DNA from: an uncultured Cytophagaceae bacterium
GTDB lineage: Bacteria; Bacteroidota; Bacteroidia; Cytophagales; Spirosomataceae
NCBI GenBank assembly: GCA_903907745.1
Contig: CAIVPF010000063.1
Span: forward strand, 1 to 64,000
Direction: 5' to 3'
Length of the DNA: 64,000 bases
The translations under genes were made by a program, and so were the position numbers. The notes under the pieces are model-generated. The model had not been told where the DNA came from, ran no database searches, and saw only the letters and a program-made list of their open reading frames with translations. Shown here one piece after another: positions 1 through 10,163 of the stretch. Within the stretch, counting starts at the first letter, position 1, and every line of letters begins with the position of its first letter.

Positions 1-1283
1 AATGGCTGAAGCCCCATTTTTTTCCAGATAAAGACAAACTTAATCGTATTGTAAATCGCCAGCGCAATTAAAGCCGCTAGCGCCGCCCCATTATACGAAT
101 ACATCGGGATAAAAATCAGATTCCCGATCACCACGCAGAGGGCCAGCACCATGTAAAAAAATAAGTCGTAGCGGTAATAATTTGAATTAATTAAAATCTC
201 AGAATTCAAACCGGTTCCCATATCGATAATCTTGCTGATCCCCACCATGAGGACCACCCATTTTCCCGCCTCGTAAATTTCATGTCGGGGGATGATTTGA
301 TAAATAAATTCCAAATTGCACCAAATGAGGAGAAAAAGAAAACAGCCGACTAACAATAAATTCAAGGACGATTTTCGATAAATTTCCTCTATTTGGGACG
401 AATCATTTCGTTTCCAAGCCTGTGCCAAAAGTGGCGTACTTATCGCCGCAATCACATTCCGCGGAATCGCAATCATCAAACCCATCCGCGAATTAATATC
501 AAAAATCGCCGTCGTACTCAATCCCCCCGCATAAGCCGGAAGCATTAATTTTTCAATGTGCTGAATGAGCGTAAAACTCGCGCCGGCCAATAACACCCAG
601 CCTCCATAGGAACACATTTCTTTAAAAATCGGTTGCTTCAAAAATGAAAAATCCAACCGCGTATAAAAACGTTTTAGCTGTTTGATATAAACCAAAAGCC
701 CAATCACCGCCACCACATAGGAAACAGTAATGCATTGAATTAGCTCATGAAAACTCAAATACCCCCATCCAAAACCCAGAATTAAAATCGCATTCGATAT
801 CCGTAAATACAATTCCCGAATAATCGCCGGAACCACAATCCGCAAATGAACCCGCGCATAGGATTCCAACACCGTCATGTATAAATAACTAGCCGTCAAG
901 GGAATGATATAATAAAAATAGGCAGGTAATAAGGGTGAATTTTCTGAATAAATCCGATCAAAAACTTCATGTAAAGCCAAATAGCCCAACACAACTAAAC
1001 TCAAACCGAAAAGTGGTGCGAGAAGTAAAAAACCAAAAAATCCATTGTGCCCCTTTTCCGGATTATCGAAATGCGGAAAAAATCGCACCGCGATGTGCGG
1101 GATGCCTAATTGGGTAAATGAGGCGAAAATGAGGGGAATGCTGACAAGCGCGCCGGCGATAAGGCCTACTTGTGCCTGAGATAAAAATTGATTGTATAAA
1201 AAGATGACATTAAAGGTGCCAATCGCCGTACCTATATAGGTTACAAGGGAAGCTTTTGCGCTTTGGCGAATGACGATACCCAT
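1..1283 (-). CDS. Polysaccharide flippase / O-antigen transporter-like multi-pass membrane protein, C-terminus cut by window edge
   Basis: Minus-strand frame open from ATG at 1283 (MGIVIRQSAKASLVTYIGTAIGTFNVIFLYNQFLSQAQVG...) to the window edge; hydrophobic helices; Wzx/MATE-like N-terminus; upstream of glycosyltransferase genes. Confidence 0.75.
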   Translation of the reverse strand, partial: MGIVIRQSAKASLVTYIGTAIGTFNVIFLYNQFLSQAQVGLIAGALVSIPLIFASFTQLGIPHIAVRFFPHFDNPEKGHNGFFGFLLLAPLFGLSLVVLGYLALHEVFDRIYSENSPLLPAYFYYIIPLTASYLYMTVLESYARVHLRIVVPAIIRELYLRISNAILILGFGWGYLSFHELIQCITVSYVVAVIGLLVYIKQLKRFYTRLDFSFLKQPIFKEMCSYGGWVLLAGASFTLIQHIEKLMLPAYAGGLSTTAIFDINSRMGLMIAIPRNVIAAISTPLLAQAWKRNDSSQIEEIYRKSSLNLLLVGCFLFLLIWCNLEFIYQIIPRHEIYEAGKWVVLMVGISKIIDMGTGLNSEILINSNYYRYDLFFYMVLALCVVIGNLIFIPMYSYNGAALAALIALAIYNTIKFVFIWKKMGLQP

Positions 1284-1338
1284 AGATGTTTTCGGTGTAT
1301 TTTACAAAAATACACATTTGGTCGGCAAAGGGATGGAA

Positions 1339-2439
1339 TTAGAGGAGACTTTTTAGTTTTTGTGCTTGTTGGGCCAGTTCATAATGCGCCAACATATGCC
1401 TGCGCGCCGCATTTCCCATCTTTTCTCGCAGTTCCACATCTTCGGCTAATCGAATCAGCGCCTGTCCCATGGCTTGGATATCATGTTCATCGACCAAAAT
1501 TCCCGTTTCTCCATCCACCACTGCTTCGGGAATTCCGGCATGTCGGGTCGATACGATCGGTAGTGCACAGGCAGAAGCCTCTAATATGGAATTAGGTGTC
1601 CCCTCCGAATCACCGGAAGGAGTTAGGACGGAATGTTGGATGAAGACATCGGCCTGTTGAAGTGCTAAAAGGATGGTCTCGGGACTTTGTTGGCCTCGAA
1701 ATAAGACTGATTTTTCTAAGCCACGCTCTTGCACATATTGTTTTGCCTCGTCCCATAATTCCCCGTCGCCGATCATCGTGAAGGTCGCGTCTGGAAATTT
1801 ACCTACTAGTATTTCAAAGGATCGAATACTCGCGATGGGTGCTTTTTTAGCGGTGAATCGGCCGACGGAAATCAGCCGAAATCCCGCGGTTGATTTTTTT
1901 TCATGGGAAGGCTGAAATTTTTCGAGGTCCACGCCATAGGGAACCACATGTAAATTCGGTAATGGCCCACAGACGGATTCGATGTCTCTTTTCATCACTT
2001 GAGACACCGCGATGATGGCTTTGGCTTCTTGAGCCATACGGATATAAGATGAGCCATAGGCCTCAATCGTCTTTTTCTCGCTCGCATCAAAGCCATGAAA
2101 ATGGACGGAAAAAGGAATTTTCGCCTCCACGCAAGCCTGCCTGATATGTGTGCCCAGAGGCCCATAATTCGCCAAAACCGCCTCAATCTGATTTTTTTGC
2201 AAAAAGTTTTTCAGAAAAAAGGAATAGATTTTTTGATACATCGCTGGAAATAAATTCCGCAAGGTACCTCGAACCGCTAAGAGAGTCAAAGGAAAGGGAT
2301 AGATGGAGCCGCCACCGAAGAAGCGGGAGGGTTGCCAACCTTCATACAGCACCGCAAAGGGTTTCAATTGCTTCACCTGCTGATCGATAAAGGTCTCAGA
2401 ATAGGAATAGAAATTCGACCGGGCGATGAGTAATTTCAT
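1339..2439 (-). CDS. Glycosyltransferase family 4 (GT-B) protein
   Basis: 366 aa; GRFTAKKAP, EGTPNSILEASACALPIVSTRHAGIPEAV motifs typical of GT4. Confidence 0.9.
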   Translation of the reverse strand: MKLLIARSNFYSYSETFIDQQVKQLKPFAVLYEGWQPSRFFGGGSIYPFPLTLLAVRGTLRNLFPAMYQKIYSFFLKNFLQKNQIEAVLANYGPLGTHIRQACVEAKIPFSVHFHGFDASEKKTIEAYGSSYIRMAQEAKAIIAVSQVMKRDIESVCGPLPNLHVVPYGVDLEKFQPSHEKKSTAGFRLISVGRFTAKKAPIASIRSFEILVGKFPDATFTMIGDGELWDEAKQYVQERGLEKSVLFRGQQSPETILLALQQADVFIQHSVLTPSGDSEGTPNSILEASACALPIVSTRHAGIPEAVVDGETGILVDEHDIQAMGQALIRLAEDVELREKMGNAARRHMLAHYELAQQAQKLKSLL

Positions 2440-3138
2440 TTATTTTTTTGCGACCAGAATGAAGGTACAGGCATCCTGATTTCGGGTTTTGGCTAAGATA
2501 ATTTTATCGAAGAAAATAATGAGTGGTTGCATGATGAGCGCCAAAATAAAACGCAATGGCCGAGGTATTTTGAATAAAATTCCATCTTGAAAGAGTTGGA
2601 GCCCCATGGCGGACCGACCTAAAATTCCCTCAAAATACACCACCTCGAACCCAGCTTCCTTGACGATTTTTTGTAAACCTGTAGAGGTCCAGCGCCAATA
2701 GTCCGTTGGGTCCGGATGAAACATCCAATATCCATGCGTCGAAAGAATTAATTTTCCGCCCGGCTGTAAGATTCGATAAGCTTCTTGCAAATACTGGGTT
2801 GGATTTTCCACATGTTCGAGCACTTGGGTCGAAAGGACAAAACCCACACTTTCGTTGGGCATATCGATCTGTCCTTCGGGATTGATGGTCACATCGGCTT
2901 TGGTATTAAGCGCTAAATCGAGCCCGATGTATTGTTCTACGTAGGGGTCAAAAAGTGGCTGATAGGGTTTGTTGCCACAACCATAATCGGCGAGCAACTG
3001 ATGCGGGGCATTTTTAACGAAGAGGGAGATAACCTTTTCGAGTTGTCTGCGCAGTTCGTGTAAATAATAATAACGTGCGGACATCCGTCCCCAAATTTTG
3101 GGATAAAGTCGTTCGATACCTGCTTCTCTGCTTTCCAT
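2440..3138 (-). CDS. Class I SAM-dependent methyltransferase
   Basis: 232 aa; DYGCGNKPYQPLF motif I, LSTQVLEHVENP. Confidence 0.85.
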   Translation of the reverse strand: MESREAGIERLYPKIWGRMSARYYYLHELRRQLEKVISLFVKNAPHQLLADYGCGNKPYQPLFDPYVEQYIGLDLALNTKADVTINPEGQIDMPNESVGFVLSTQVLEHVENPTQYLQEAYRILQPGGKLILSTHGYWMFHPDPTDYWRWTSTGLQKIVKEAGFEVVYFEGILGRSAMGLQLFQDGILFKIPRPLRFILALIMQPLIIFFDKIILAKTRNQDACTFILVAKK

Positions 3139-3142
3139 GGGT

Positions 3143-4273
3143 TTATTGGCCTGTGATTCGACTGAATTCGATTAATGAGTTTTTGTATTCCAAATATTCT
3201 TTTGCCACATGTGTGTATTTACGGGCCTTTGCGGTTTGTCCATTTTTTTGAGCGATACGGATTAGTCCTAAATACGAAAGGCCCCGAATGTCCTTGGTAA
3301 ATCGTTCATCCCAAGGGTAATTTAATGACTTCAAATATAAGGATTCTGCCGCACTTAGGTTATGGTTTTCAAATTCTTCCCGCATTCCTCGAAAAGTCGT
3401 GGCGCAACCGATGAAATAGGGGGATTTTGATTTTTCTAATTGCTCGCAAAAAAACGCTGCCCCCTCATAATTTCCGGTGAGACTTAATAATTCGGCTCGC
3501 TGAAGAACATATAACTGATTATTTGGGTGGGCTTTGATTAATTCTAAACTATATGGAAGGCCTTTAGCTGGCGTACCTTCGTATTTATTATAAATGTAAC
3601 CGAGGTAAAAGAGGGATTCGTTTTTCACAAAAACGGCTTTTTTAGCCCCAGATTCTAGGTAGGAAAGTCCTATTTTTTTATTTCCATCTTCGAAAAACCA
3701 CATGAGCGGTTTGATGATGGGATGGATTTCGGGGTAGGAAATGCGGTAATATTTGTAAACGCCGGAGGCGTAATAAAATTCGGCTTGATTCTCGGTGTTT
3801 TTCAGGCCGATTTTCATGAAGGAATAGGCTTTTTTGGCATAATTAACCGCTTTAAAGAAATTTTGGTTATCGGCTTCAAAGCCTGCTAAAAATCCGAGGG
3901 AAGCCGTGCAGAAAAATGCGGCTTCTAAATCTTGTTCGTTTTTGGTATAGAGATCATGGGAAAGGGCATAGGCTTTTTCGAGGAGATGCACGTATTGTTG
4001 GCCTATCACCACATGATCCTTCAGGGGAAAATATTGTTGTTCCAATTGCATCGCGGCGAGTAGGTAACCCGCAGGATGTTTGGGGTATTTGGCTCTCAGG
4101 GCACTGAATTGCTGACCTGCTTCCTTGAAATCATAGGAATACAAATGATTCAATCCGGTGGTGATCGTCGTTTTGGCTTGGGCGTCTTGCAATAATTGAC
4201 CTAAAAATGAATAGGGCAACAAAACAAAAAACAAGAATAAAATCCGAGGCATCCGCATAAAATTGAATTGCAA
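3143..4273 (-). CDS. TPR-like exported protein, function unknown (start may be 4258)
   Basis: 376 aa; N-terminal hydrophobic segment, helical repeat pattern. Confidence 0.6.
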   Translation of the reverse strand: MQFNFMRMPRILFLFFVLLPYSFLGQLLQDAQAKTTITTGLNHLYSYDFKEAGQQFSALRAKYPKHPAGYLLAAMQLEQQYFPLKDHVVIGQQYVHLLEKAYALSHDLYTKNEQDLEAAFFCTASLGFLAGFEADNQNFFKAVNYAKKAYSFMKIGLKNTENQAEFYYASGVYKYYRISYPEIHPIIKPLMWFFEDGNKKIGLSYLESGAKKAVFVKNESLFYLGYIYNKYEGTPAKGLPYSLELIKAHPNNQLYVLQRAELLSLTGNYEGAAFFCEQLEKSKSPYFIGCATTFRGMREEFENHNLSAAESLYLKSLNYPWDERFTKDIRGLSYLGLIRIAQKNGQTAKARKYTHVAKEYLEYKNSLIEFSRITGQ

Positions 4274-4310
4274 AAATAGGCAAGCCCTGTGGTTTTTGGG
4301 TCTAATTTTT

Positions 4311-4318
4311 TACATTTG
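4311..4318 (+). promoter_or_regulatory. Bacteroidota-type -7 box (TAnnTTTG) for the M16 peptidase gene
   Basis: TACATTTG 28 nt before ATG 4346; no convincing -33 element seen. Confidence 0.4.
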
Positions 4319-4345
4319 TTTAATTCTTTTTTTCACTCGCCTTTC

Positions 4346-5581
4346 ATGATTTCATATCAAACATTTACGTTGGCCAACGGCCTCCAAGTTATCGTTCACG
4401 AAGATCCTAGTACAACCCTGGCTGTCATGGATGTGATTTATGATGTGGGGTCGCGGGATGAGGATCCTGAAAGGACGGGTTTTGCGCATCTATTTGAACA
4501 TTTGATGTTTGGGGGTTCGGCGAATATTCCGAATTACGATGCGCCATTGCAACAAGTAGGCGGCGAAAACAATGCCTTCACCACCCCGGATTTAACGAAT
4601 TATTATATTTCAGTTCCTTATCAAAATATCGAAACGGCATTCTGGTTGGAATCAGATCGGATGATGCAATTGGCCTTTAATCCGCAGTCTTTGGAAGTCC
4701 AACGAAAGGTGGTCATCGAAGAATTCAAACAGCGCTATTTAAATCAGCCTTATGGTGATGTGTGGTTGAAATTTCGTCCTTTGATATACGAAAAACACCC
4801 CTATCGCTGGCCGACCATCGGTGCTGAAATCAAGCACATCGAGGAGGCGCAGATGGAAGATGTCAAAGCATTTTTTAATCGCTATTATGTTCCGAGCAAT
4901 GCCATTTTAGTGGTAGCCGGGAAAGTGACGTTCGATCAGGTGAAAGCCTTGTCAGAAAAATGGTTTGCACCGATTCCGAGCGGGGAAAAGCCGCAGCGGA
5001 AATTACCTATTGAGCCGGTTCAATTAGTCGATCGACGCATGGAAATCGAGGCTCAAGTCCCTTCGAATCGCATTTATAAGGCCTATCCTGTGGTGGGTAG
5101 GTATGCGGATGGATATCATGCGGTGGATATGCTGTCTGATTTAATGGGTCGAAATGAGTCATCCTTTTTATATGAAAAATTAGTTCAAAATGAGCGCATA
5201 TTTGATTCCATTTCGGCTTCACAAACGGGTTCGACGGATCCGGGTTTGTTGATTATCTCGGGCCAAGTGGCAGATAGCATTTCGCTGGAGGAGGCCGAAA
5301 AGGCCTTGGATGAAGCGATTTCGCAATTTGTAGCCTTTGAATTTACGGAGGAAGATTTGCAACGAGTAAAAAATCAGGGAGAGGCGAGTTTGGTTTTTGG
5401 GGAGGTGGAAGTGTTAAATCGGGCGATGAATTTAGCCATGGCGGCGAATGCGGGGCATGTGAATTATGTGAATGAGGAGGCGGAGAAAATTGCGCAGGTG
5501 ACGATGGAGGAAGTGAATTTTTGGTCGAAGAAAATTTTTGTTGAGGGAAAATCAAATACCTTGTTGTATAAAAAATGCTAA
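4346..5581 (+). CDS. M16 family zinc metallopeptidase (track ORF starts at 4289)
   Basis: HLFEHLMFGG (HxxEH) zinc motif; start moved to ATG 4346 because a TACATTTG -7-like box at 4311 lies inside the longer ORF and the family N-terminus (TLANGLQVIV) follows. Confidence 0.9.
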   Translation: MISYQTFTLANGLQVIVHEDPSTTLAVMDVIYDVGSRDEDPERTGFAHLFEHLMFGGSANIPNYDAPLQQVGGENNAFTTPDLTNYYISVPYQNIETAFWLESDRMMQLAFNPQSLEVQRKVVIEEFKQRYLNQPYGDVWLKFRPLIYEKHPYRWPTIGAEIKHIEEAQMEDVKAFFNRYYVPSNAILVVAGKVTFDQVKALSEKWFAPIPSGEKPQRKLPIEPVQLVDRRMEIEAQVPSNRIYKAYPVVGRYADGYHAVDMLSDLMGRNESSFLYEKLVQNERIFDSISASQTGSTDPGLLIISGQVADSISLEEAEKALDEAISQFVAFEFTEEDLQRVKNQGEASLVFGEVEVLNRAMNLAMAANAGHVNYVNEEAEKIAQVTMEEVNFWSKKIFVEGKSNTLLYKKC

Positions 5582-5582
5582 C

Positions 5583-6065
5583 ATGAAAATACGGGTAGGT
5601 CAAGGATACGATGTGCATCAATGGGTTTTAGGTCGTCCCTGTATGTTGGGGGGAATTGAAATTCCGTCGGACAAAGGTCCCATGGGCCATTCGGATGCGG
5701 ATGTGGTGTGTCATGTGCTTTGCGAAGCTTTATTGGGTGCCGCGAACATGCGCAATATTGGCTATCATTTTTCGGATAAGGATCCGCAGTGGAAGGGTGT
5801 GGCGAGTACGAAATTATTGGCTCGGGTGATGGAGATGCTGCGCGAGGCGGGTTGGGAATTAGGGAATGCGGATGTGACGATCGTTTTAGATCAGCCCAAA
5901 TTAAATGCCCATATTCCGGCCATGAAGGAAAATTTAGCTCAGGTGATGGGGGTCGAAGTGGATCAAATCTCGATTAAAGCGACGACATCGGAGGGGATGG
6001 GTTTTGTAGGAAGGGGCGAAGGAATATCGGCGATGGCCGTGGCCTTAATTCAAAATATTTCATGA
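5583..6065 (+). CDS. ispF: 2-C-methyl-D-erythritol 2,4-cyclodiphosphate synthase
   Basis: MKIRVGQGYDVHQW...GHSDADVVCHVLCEALLGA...TTSEGMGFVGRGEGISA; true start is internal to ORF 5538..6065. Confidence 0.95.
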   Translation: MKIRVGQGYDVHQWVLGRPCMLGGIEIPSDKGPMGHSDADVVCHVLCEALLGAANMRNIGYHFSDKDPQWKGVASTKLLARVMEMLREAGWELGNADVTIVLDQPKLNAHIPAMKENLAQVMGVEVDQISIKATTSEGMGFVGRGEGISAMAVALIQNIS

Positions 6066-8323
6066 AGCAGGTAACGATCGATTTGGAAAAAGAGCGTATC
6101 GAGATCTTAAAAAGATACCGAAAGCTTTTGCGTGCGGCCAAGCCTTACTTGAAGGATGATGATGCCAAACAAATCAAAAAGGCGTTTTTATTGTCAGCGG
6201 AGGCCCATAAGGACATGCGTCGTAAATCGGGTGAACCTTATATTTACCATCCATTGGCAGTGGCCCAGATTTGTGTAGAGGAGATTGGTTTGGGCCCTAC
6301 GTCGATTATTTCGGCCTTGATGCACGATGTGGTGGAGGATACGAACACGACATTGTTGGATATTGAAAAGGAATTTGGCCCTAAAATTACGTCGATCATT
6401 GATGGATTAACGAAGATTGCGGGCACTTTTGATTATGGTACATCGCAACAGGCGGAGAATTTCCGAAAGATGTTGTTGACCTTATCGGATGACATTCGGG
6501 TGATATTGATCAAATTGGCTGATCGCTTGCATAATATGCGGACCTTGAGTTCGATGGCGAAGGAGAAGCAATTGAAGATCGCTTCGGAGACGATTTATTT
6601 ATATGCGCCATTGGCCCATCGTTTGGGATTGAATGCGATTAAATCGGAGTTGGAGGATTTGGGATTGAAGTATACGGAGCCGGAGTCCTATCGGGAGATT
6701 GCGCATAAATTGATGGAGAACAAGCGCAATCGGGAGAGTTTTGTGGAGCATTTTATCAAGCCGATTAAGAAATCCTTGGATGAGCGCGGATTGGCATATA
6801 CGATAAAAGGAAGGCCAAAATCGATTTATTCGATATATAATAAGTTGAAGAAGGGTAATACGGATTTTGAAAAAATATATGATTTATTTGCGGTGAGGGT
6901 GGTGTTGGATGTGCCATTGGAGCGTGAGAAATCGGATTGTTGGGAAGTTTATAGTATTGTCACAGATCATTATCGGCCGAATCCGAGTCGCTTGAAGGAT
7001 TGGGTGTCTACGCCTAAGTCGAATGGATATGAATCTTTGCACACGACGGTGATGAGTTTGCCTTATGGGAGTGATAAGGAAGGTCGCTGGGTGGAGGTTC
7101 AAATTCGGACCACGCGCATGGATGAGATTGCAGAGAAGGGGGTTGCGGCGCATTTTAAATATAAGGGAACGGATACGCGAACGAATCAAGCATTTGAGTC
7201 CTGGCTATCTCAGGTTCGGGAGGCCTTGGAGTCGAATGACAAGACGCAATCGGCCGTCGAATTAGTGGATGACATCAAAAATTCCTTGTATCATGAGGAG
7301 GTTTTTGTGTTTACGCCCAAGGGGAAATTGATTGTGTTGCAGTCGGGTTCAACGGCCTTGGATTTTGCTTTTGAGATTCACTCGGAGGTGGGTGCGAAAT
7401 GTATTGGAGCGAAGGTGGGTGGTAAATTAGTGCCATTATCGCATAAATTAGCGAATGGGGATCAGATTGAGATTTTGACTTCGTCGAAGCAAAAACCCTC
7501 GGAGGATTGGTTGCGCATTGTGTTTACGACGAAGGCGAAGGCGCGGATCAAGGATTTTATTAAGGAGGAGAATAAATCACATTTGATTAAGGGGCGGGAT
7601 ATGATTGAGGCGCGGTTGAAGCATTTGGGATATCCGACGTTGACCTTAGAATTAACGAATCAATTGCGGGCCTATTTCAATGCGAAGGATGCGAATGATT
7701 TGTTTTATCGTTTTGGGAAGGTATATATTCCGATAGAGCAATTGAAGCACTGGAAATCCGACCGTGAGCAGCATGAGCGGAAGCAGGCGGAGAAGTCGAT
7801 TCAGTCACCGATTGTGGATAGCAAATCGTTCCGAAAGGAGATGCAGCAGTATCACAAGGATCGGAAGGAGTCGGATATTTTGTTGATTGGGGAGGATATG
7901 GACAAGGTGGATTATACCTTGGCGAAATGTTGTAATCCGATTTCGGGGGATGAGGTGTTTGGTTTTGTGACGATTAATGAGGGGATTAAGATACATCGGA
8001 CGGGCTGTCCGAACTCGCCGGAATTATTGTCGAGGCATGGGGATCGGGTGATTAAGGCGCAATGGACGAGTCAGATTGCGATGTCTTTTATTGTGGAGTT
8101 GGTGATTCGGGGGATTGATCGGGTGGGTTTGGTGAATGATGTGACGCGGGTGATTTCGGATGAGTTAAAGGTGAATATTACGGCCTTGACGATCGGGGTG
8201 AAGGATGGTTTATTTGAGGGAAAGATTTCGTTGATGATTCAGGATACGGTTCATTTGGAATCCTTGGTGGTTGAGTTGGAGCAAGTGACGGGGGTAATTG
8301 ACGTGGCCAGGGAGGAAATTTAG
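6062..8323 (+). CDS. RelA/SpoT homologue, bifunctional-type (p)ppGpp synthetase/hydrolase
   Basis: 753 aa; HD domain (ISALMHDVVEDT), RelA synthetase (GRPKSIYSIYNKL), TGS and ACT regions. Confidence 0.95.
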   Translation: MKQVTIDLEKERIEILKRYRKLLRAAKPYLKDDDAKQIKKAFLLSAEAHKDMRRKSGEPYIYHPLAVAQICVEEIGLGPTSIISALMHDVVEDTNTTLLDIEKEFGPKITSIIDGLTKIAGTFDYGTSQQAENFRKMLLTLSDDIRVILIKLADRLHNMRTLSSMAKEKQLKIASETIYLYAPLAHRLGLNAIKSELEDLGLKYTEPESYREIAHKLMENKRNRESFVEHFIKPIKKSLDERGLAYTIKGRPKSIYSIYNKLKKGNTDFEKIYDLFAVRVVLDVPLEREKSDCWEVYSIVTDHYRPNPSRLKDWVSTPKSNGYESLHTTVMSLPYGSDKEGRWVEVQIRTTRMDEIAEKGVAAHFKYKGTDTRTNQAFESWLSQVREALESNDKTQSAVELVDDIKNSLYHEEVFVFTPKGKLIVLQSGSTALDFAFEIHSEVGAKCIGAKVGGKLVPLSHKLANGDQIEILTSSKQKPSEDWLRIVFTTKAKARIKDFIKEENKSHLIKGRDMIEARLKHLGYPTLTLELTNQLRAYFNAKDANDLFYRFGKVYIPIEQLKHWKSDREQHERKQAEKSIQSPIVDSKSFRKEMQQYHKDRKESDILLIGEDMDKVDYTLAKCCNPISGDEVFGFVTINEGIKIHRTGCPNSPELLSRHGDRVIKAQWTSQIAMSFIVELVIRGIDRVGLVNDVTRVISDELKVNITALTIGVKDGLFEGKISLMIQDTVHLESLVVELEQVTGVIDVAREEI

Positions 8324-8369
8324 CATTTTTCAGAATTTATAGCTTATTTTACTTCGTTTTTTTCGATAG

Positions 8370-8855
8370 ATGTCGGCAGCAATAGAGAAGTTTGATTCAG
8401 TAAAAAAGATTTTCACAGCTTATTTGGAAAATAAAGGCTTGCGAAAGACTCCGGAGCGTTTTGCGATCTTAGAGGAGATCTATCTGCGGGATGATCATTT
8501 TGATGTGGAGGAGTTGTACATCTCGATGAAAAACAAGAAATATCAGGTGTCTCGTGCGACGGTATATAATACCTTGGATGTGTTGGTGGAATGTGATTTG
8601 GTGGTAAAACATCAGTTTGGGAGGAATCAAGCGCAGTTTGAGAAGTCCTATGGTCGTCGGCAGCATGATCATTTAATTTGTACGGACTGTCACAAAGTGA
8701 CAGAGTTTTGTGATCCGCGGGTGCAGACGATACAGAGTTTAGTGGGGGATATGTTGCAATTTAATGTGATGCATCATTCTTTGATCTTTTATGGATCGTG
8801 TACGAAGAAAAATTGTGAGTCAAGGGAACAATATTTGGCTCAAAATCAGGAATAA
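8370..8855 (+). CDS. Fur family transcriptional regulator
   Basis: 161 aa; [43 protein letters not shown]. Confidence 0.92.
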   Translation: MSAAIEKFDSVKKIFTAYLENKGLRKTPERFAILEEIYLRDDHFDVEELYISMKNKKYQVSRATVYNTLDVLVECDLVVKHQFGRNQAQFEKSYGRRQHDHLICTDCHKVTEFCDPRVQTIQSLVGDMLQFNVMHHSLIFYGSCTKKNCESREQYLAQNQE

Positions 8856-8876
8856 TTTACGTTTAAAAAATTTATT

Positions 8877-10160
8877 ATGGCAGTTGATGTATTATTAGGC
8901 TTACAATGGGGCGATGAAGGCAAAGGGAAAATTGTGGATGTGTTAGCTCCTCGTTACCAAGTGGTGGCGCGTTTTCAAGGTGGACCGAATGCGGGCCATA
9001 CGCTTGAATTTGACGGTTTTAAGCATGTGTTGCATCAAATTCCTTCGGGGATTTTTCGCCAAGAGGTTCAAAATATCATTGGAAATGGAGTTGTGTTAGA
9101 TCCGATTATTTTCAAAAAAGAGATTGAGGGATTAGCGCATTTTAATTTGGATTTGCGGAAGAATTTAGAGATTTCAAAAAAGGCATCGATTATTTTGCCG
9201 ACGCACCGATTGCTCGATGCAGCTTATGAAAAAGCCAAAGGCGATGCGAAGATTGGGTCGACTTTAAAGGGAATTGGGCCAACGTATACGGATAAAATTT
9301 CGCGTCAAGGATTGCGCGTAGGGGACATGATTTCTCCATCTTTTCCTGAAAAATATCAGGCATTAGTGGATCGTCACAAGGCGATTTTGGATGTCTATAA
9401 ATTTGAATATGATTTAGCGGCGGCGGAAAAAGACTTTTTCGAGGCGGTGGAGTTTATGAAAGAATTTCATTTGGTAGATTCTGAGTATTCGGTGAACCAT
9501 GCGATCAATGCAGGAAAAACGATTTTGGCGGAGGGAGCGCAAGGTTCGCTTTTGGACGTTGATTTTGGTTCTTATCCTTTTGTGACTTCCTCGAATACGA
9601 TTACTGCCGGAGCTTGTACGGGTTTAGGTGTGGCGCCAAAGAACATTGGCGAGGTGTATGGAATTTTTAAGGCCTATGCGACTCGGGTGGGTTCAGGGCC
9701 ATTCCCGACGGAATTGGAAGATGAGGTAGGTGAGCGGATGCGTCAAGAGGGCCGTGAGTTTGGTTCGACGACTGGTCGGCCACGTCGCTGCGGATGGATA
9801 GATTTACCAGCTTTGAAATATGCGATGATGATTAATGGGGTGACTCAGTTGATCATGATGAAGGCGGATGTTTTGAATATTTTTGAAGAAATTTTAGTGT
9901 GTACGGCCTATGAAATGCCGGATGGAACGGTGACGGATCAAATCCCTTTTGAGATTACGGATATCAAAGTGAAACCGATTTATGAGACTTTGAAAGGCTG
10001 GCATTGTTCGTTGGAAGGCATGCGTCATTTTGAGGAATTGCCGGCTGAATTGTCGACATACATTCAGTTTTTGGAGAAGCATTTGAATTTGCCGATTAAC
10101 TTTATCTCAACGGGTCCGGATCGGGAGGCATGTGTGCTTCGGGGTTTGTTGGCCAACTAA
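8877..10160 (+). CDS. purA: Adenylosuccinate synthetase
   Basis: LGLQWGDEGKGKIVDVL; GSTLKGIGPTYTDK; 427 aa. Confidence 0.98.
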   Translation: MAVDVLLGLQWGDEGKGKIVDVLAPRYQVVARFQGGPNAGHTLEFDGFKHVLHQIPSGIFRQEVQNIIGNGVVLDPIIFKKEIEGLAHFNLDLRKNLEISKKASIILPTHRLLDAAYEKAKGDAKIGSTLKGIGPTYTDKISRQGLRVGDMISPSFPEKYQALVDRHKAILDVYKFEYDLAAAEKDFFEAVEFMKEFHLVDSEYSVNHAINAGKTILAEGAQGSLLDVDFGSYPFVTSSNTITAGACTGLGVAPKNIGEVYGIFKAYATRVGSGPFPTELEDEVGERMRQEGREFGSTTGRPRRCGWIDLPALKYAMMINGVTQLIMMKADVLNIFEEILVCTAYEMPDGTVTDQIPFEITDIKVKPIYETLKGWHCSLEGMRHFEELPAELSTYIQFLEKHLNLPINFISTGPDREACVLRGLLAN

Positions 10161-10163
10161 TTT

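Noticed and set aside
1263-1915. Plus-strand ORFs opposite the glycosyltransferase (1263..1595, 1469..1660, 1673..1915)
   Set aside because: Overlap a convincing GT4 gene on the minus strand and have no recognisable features.
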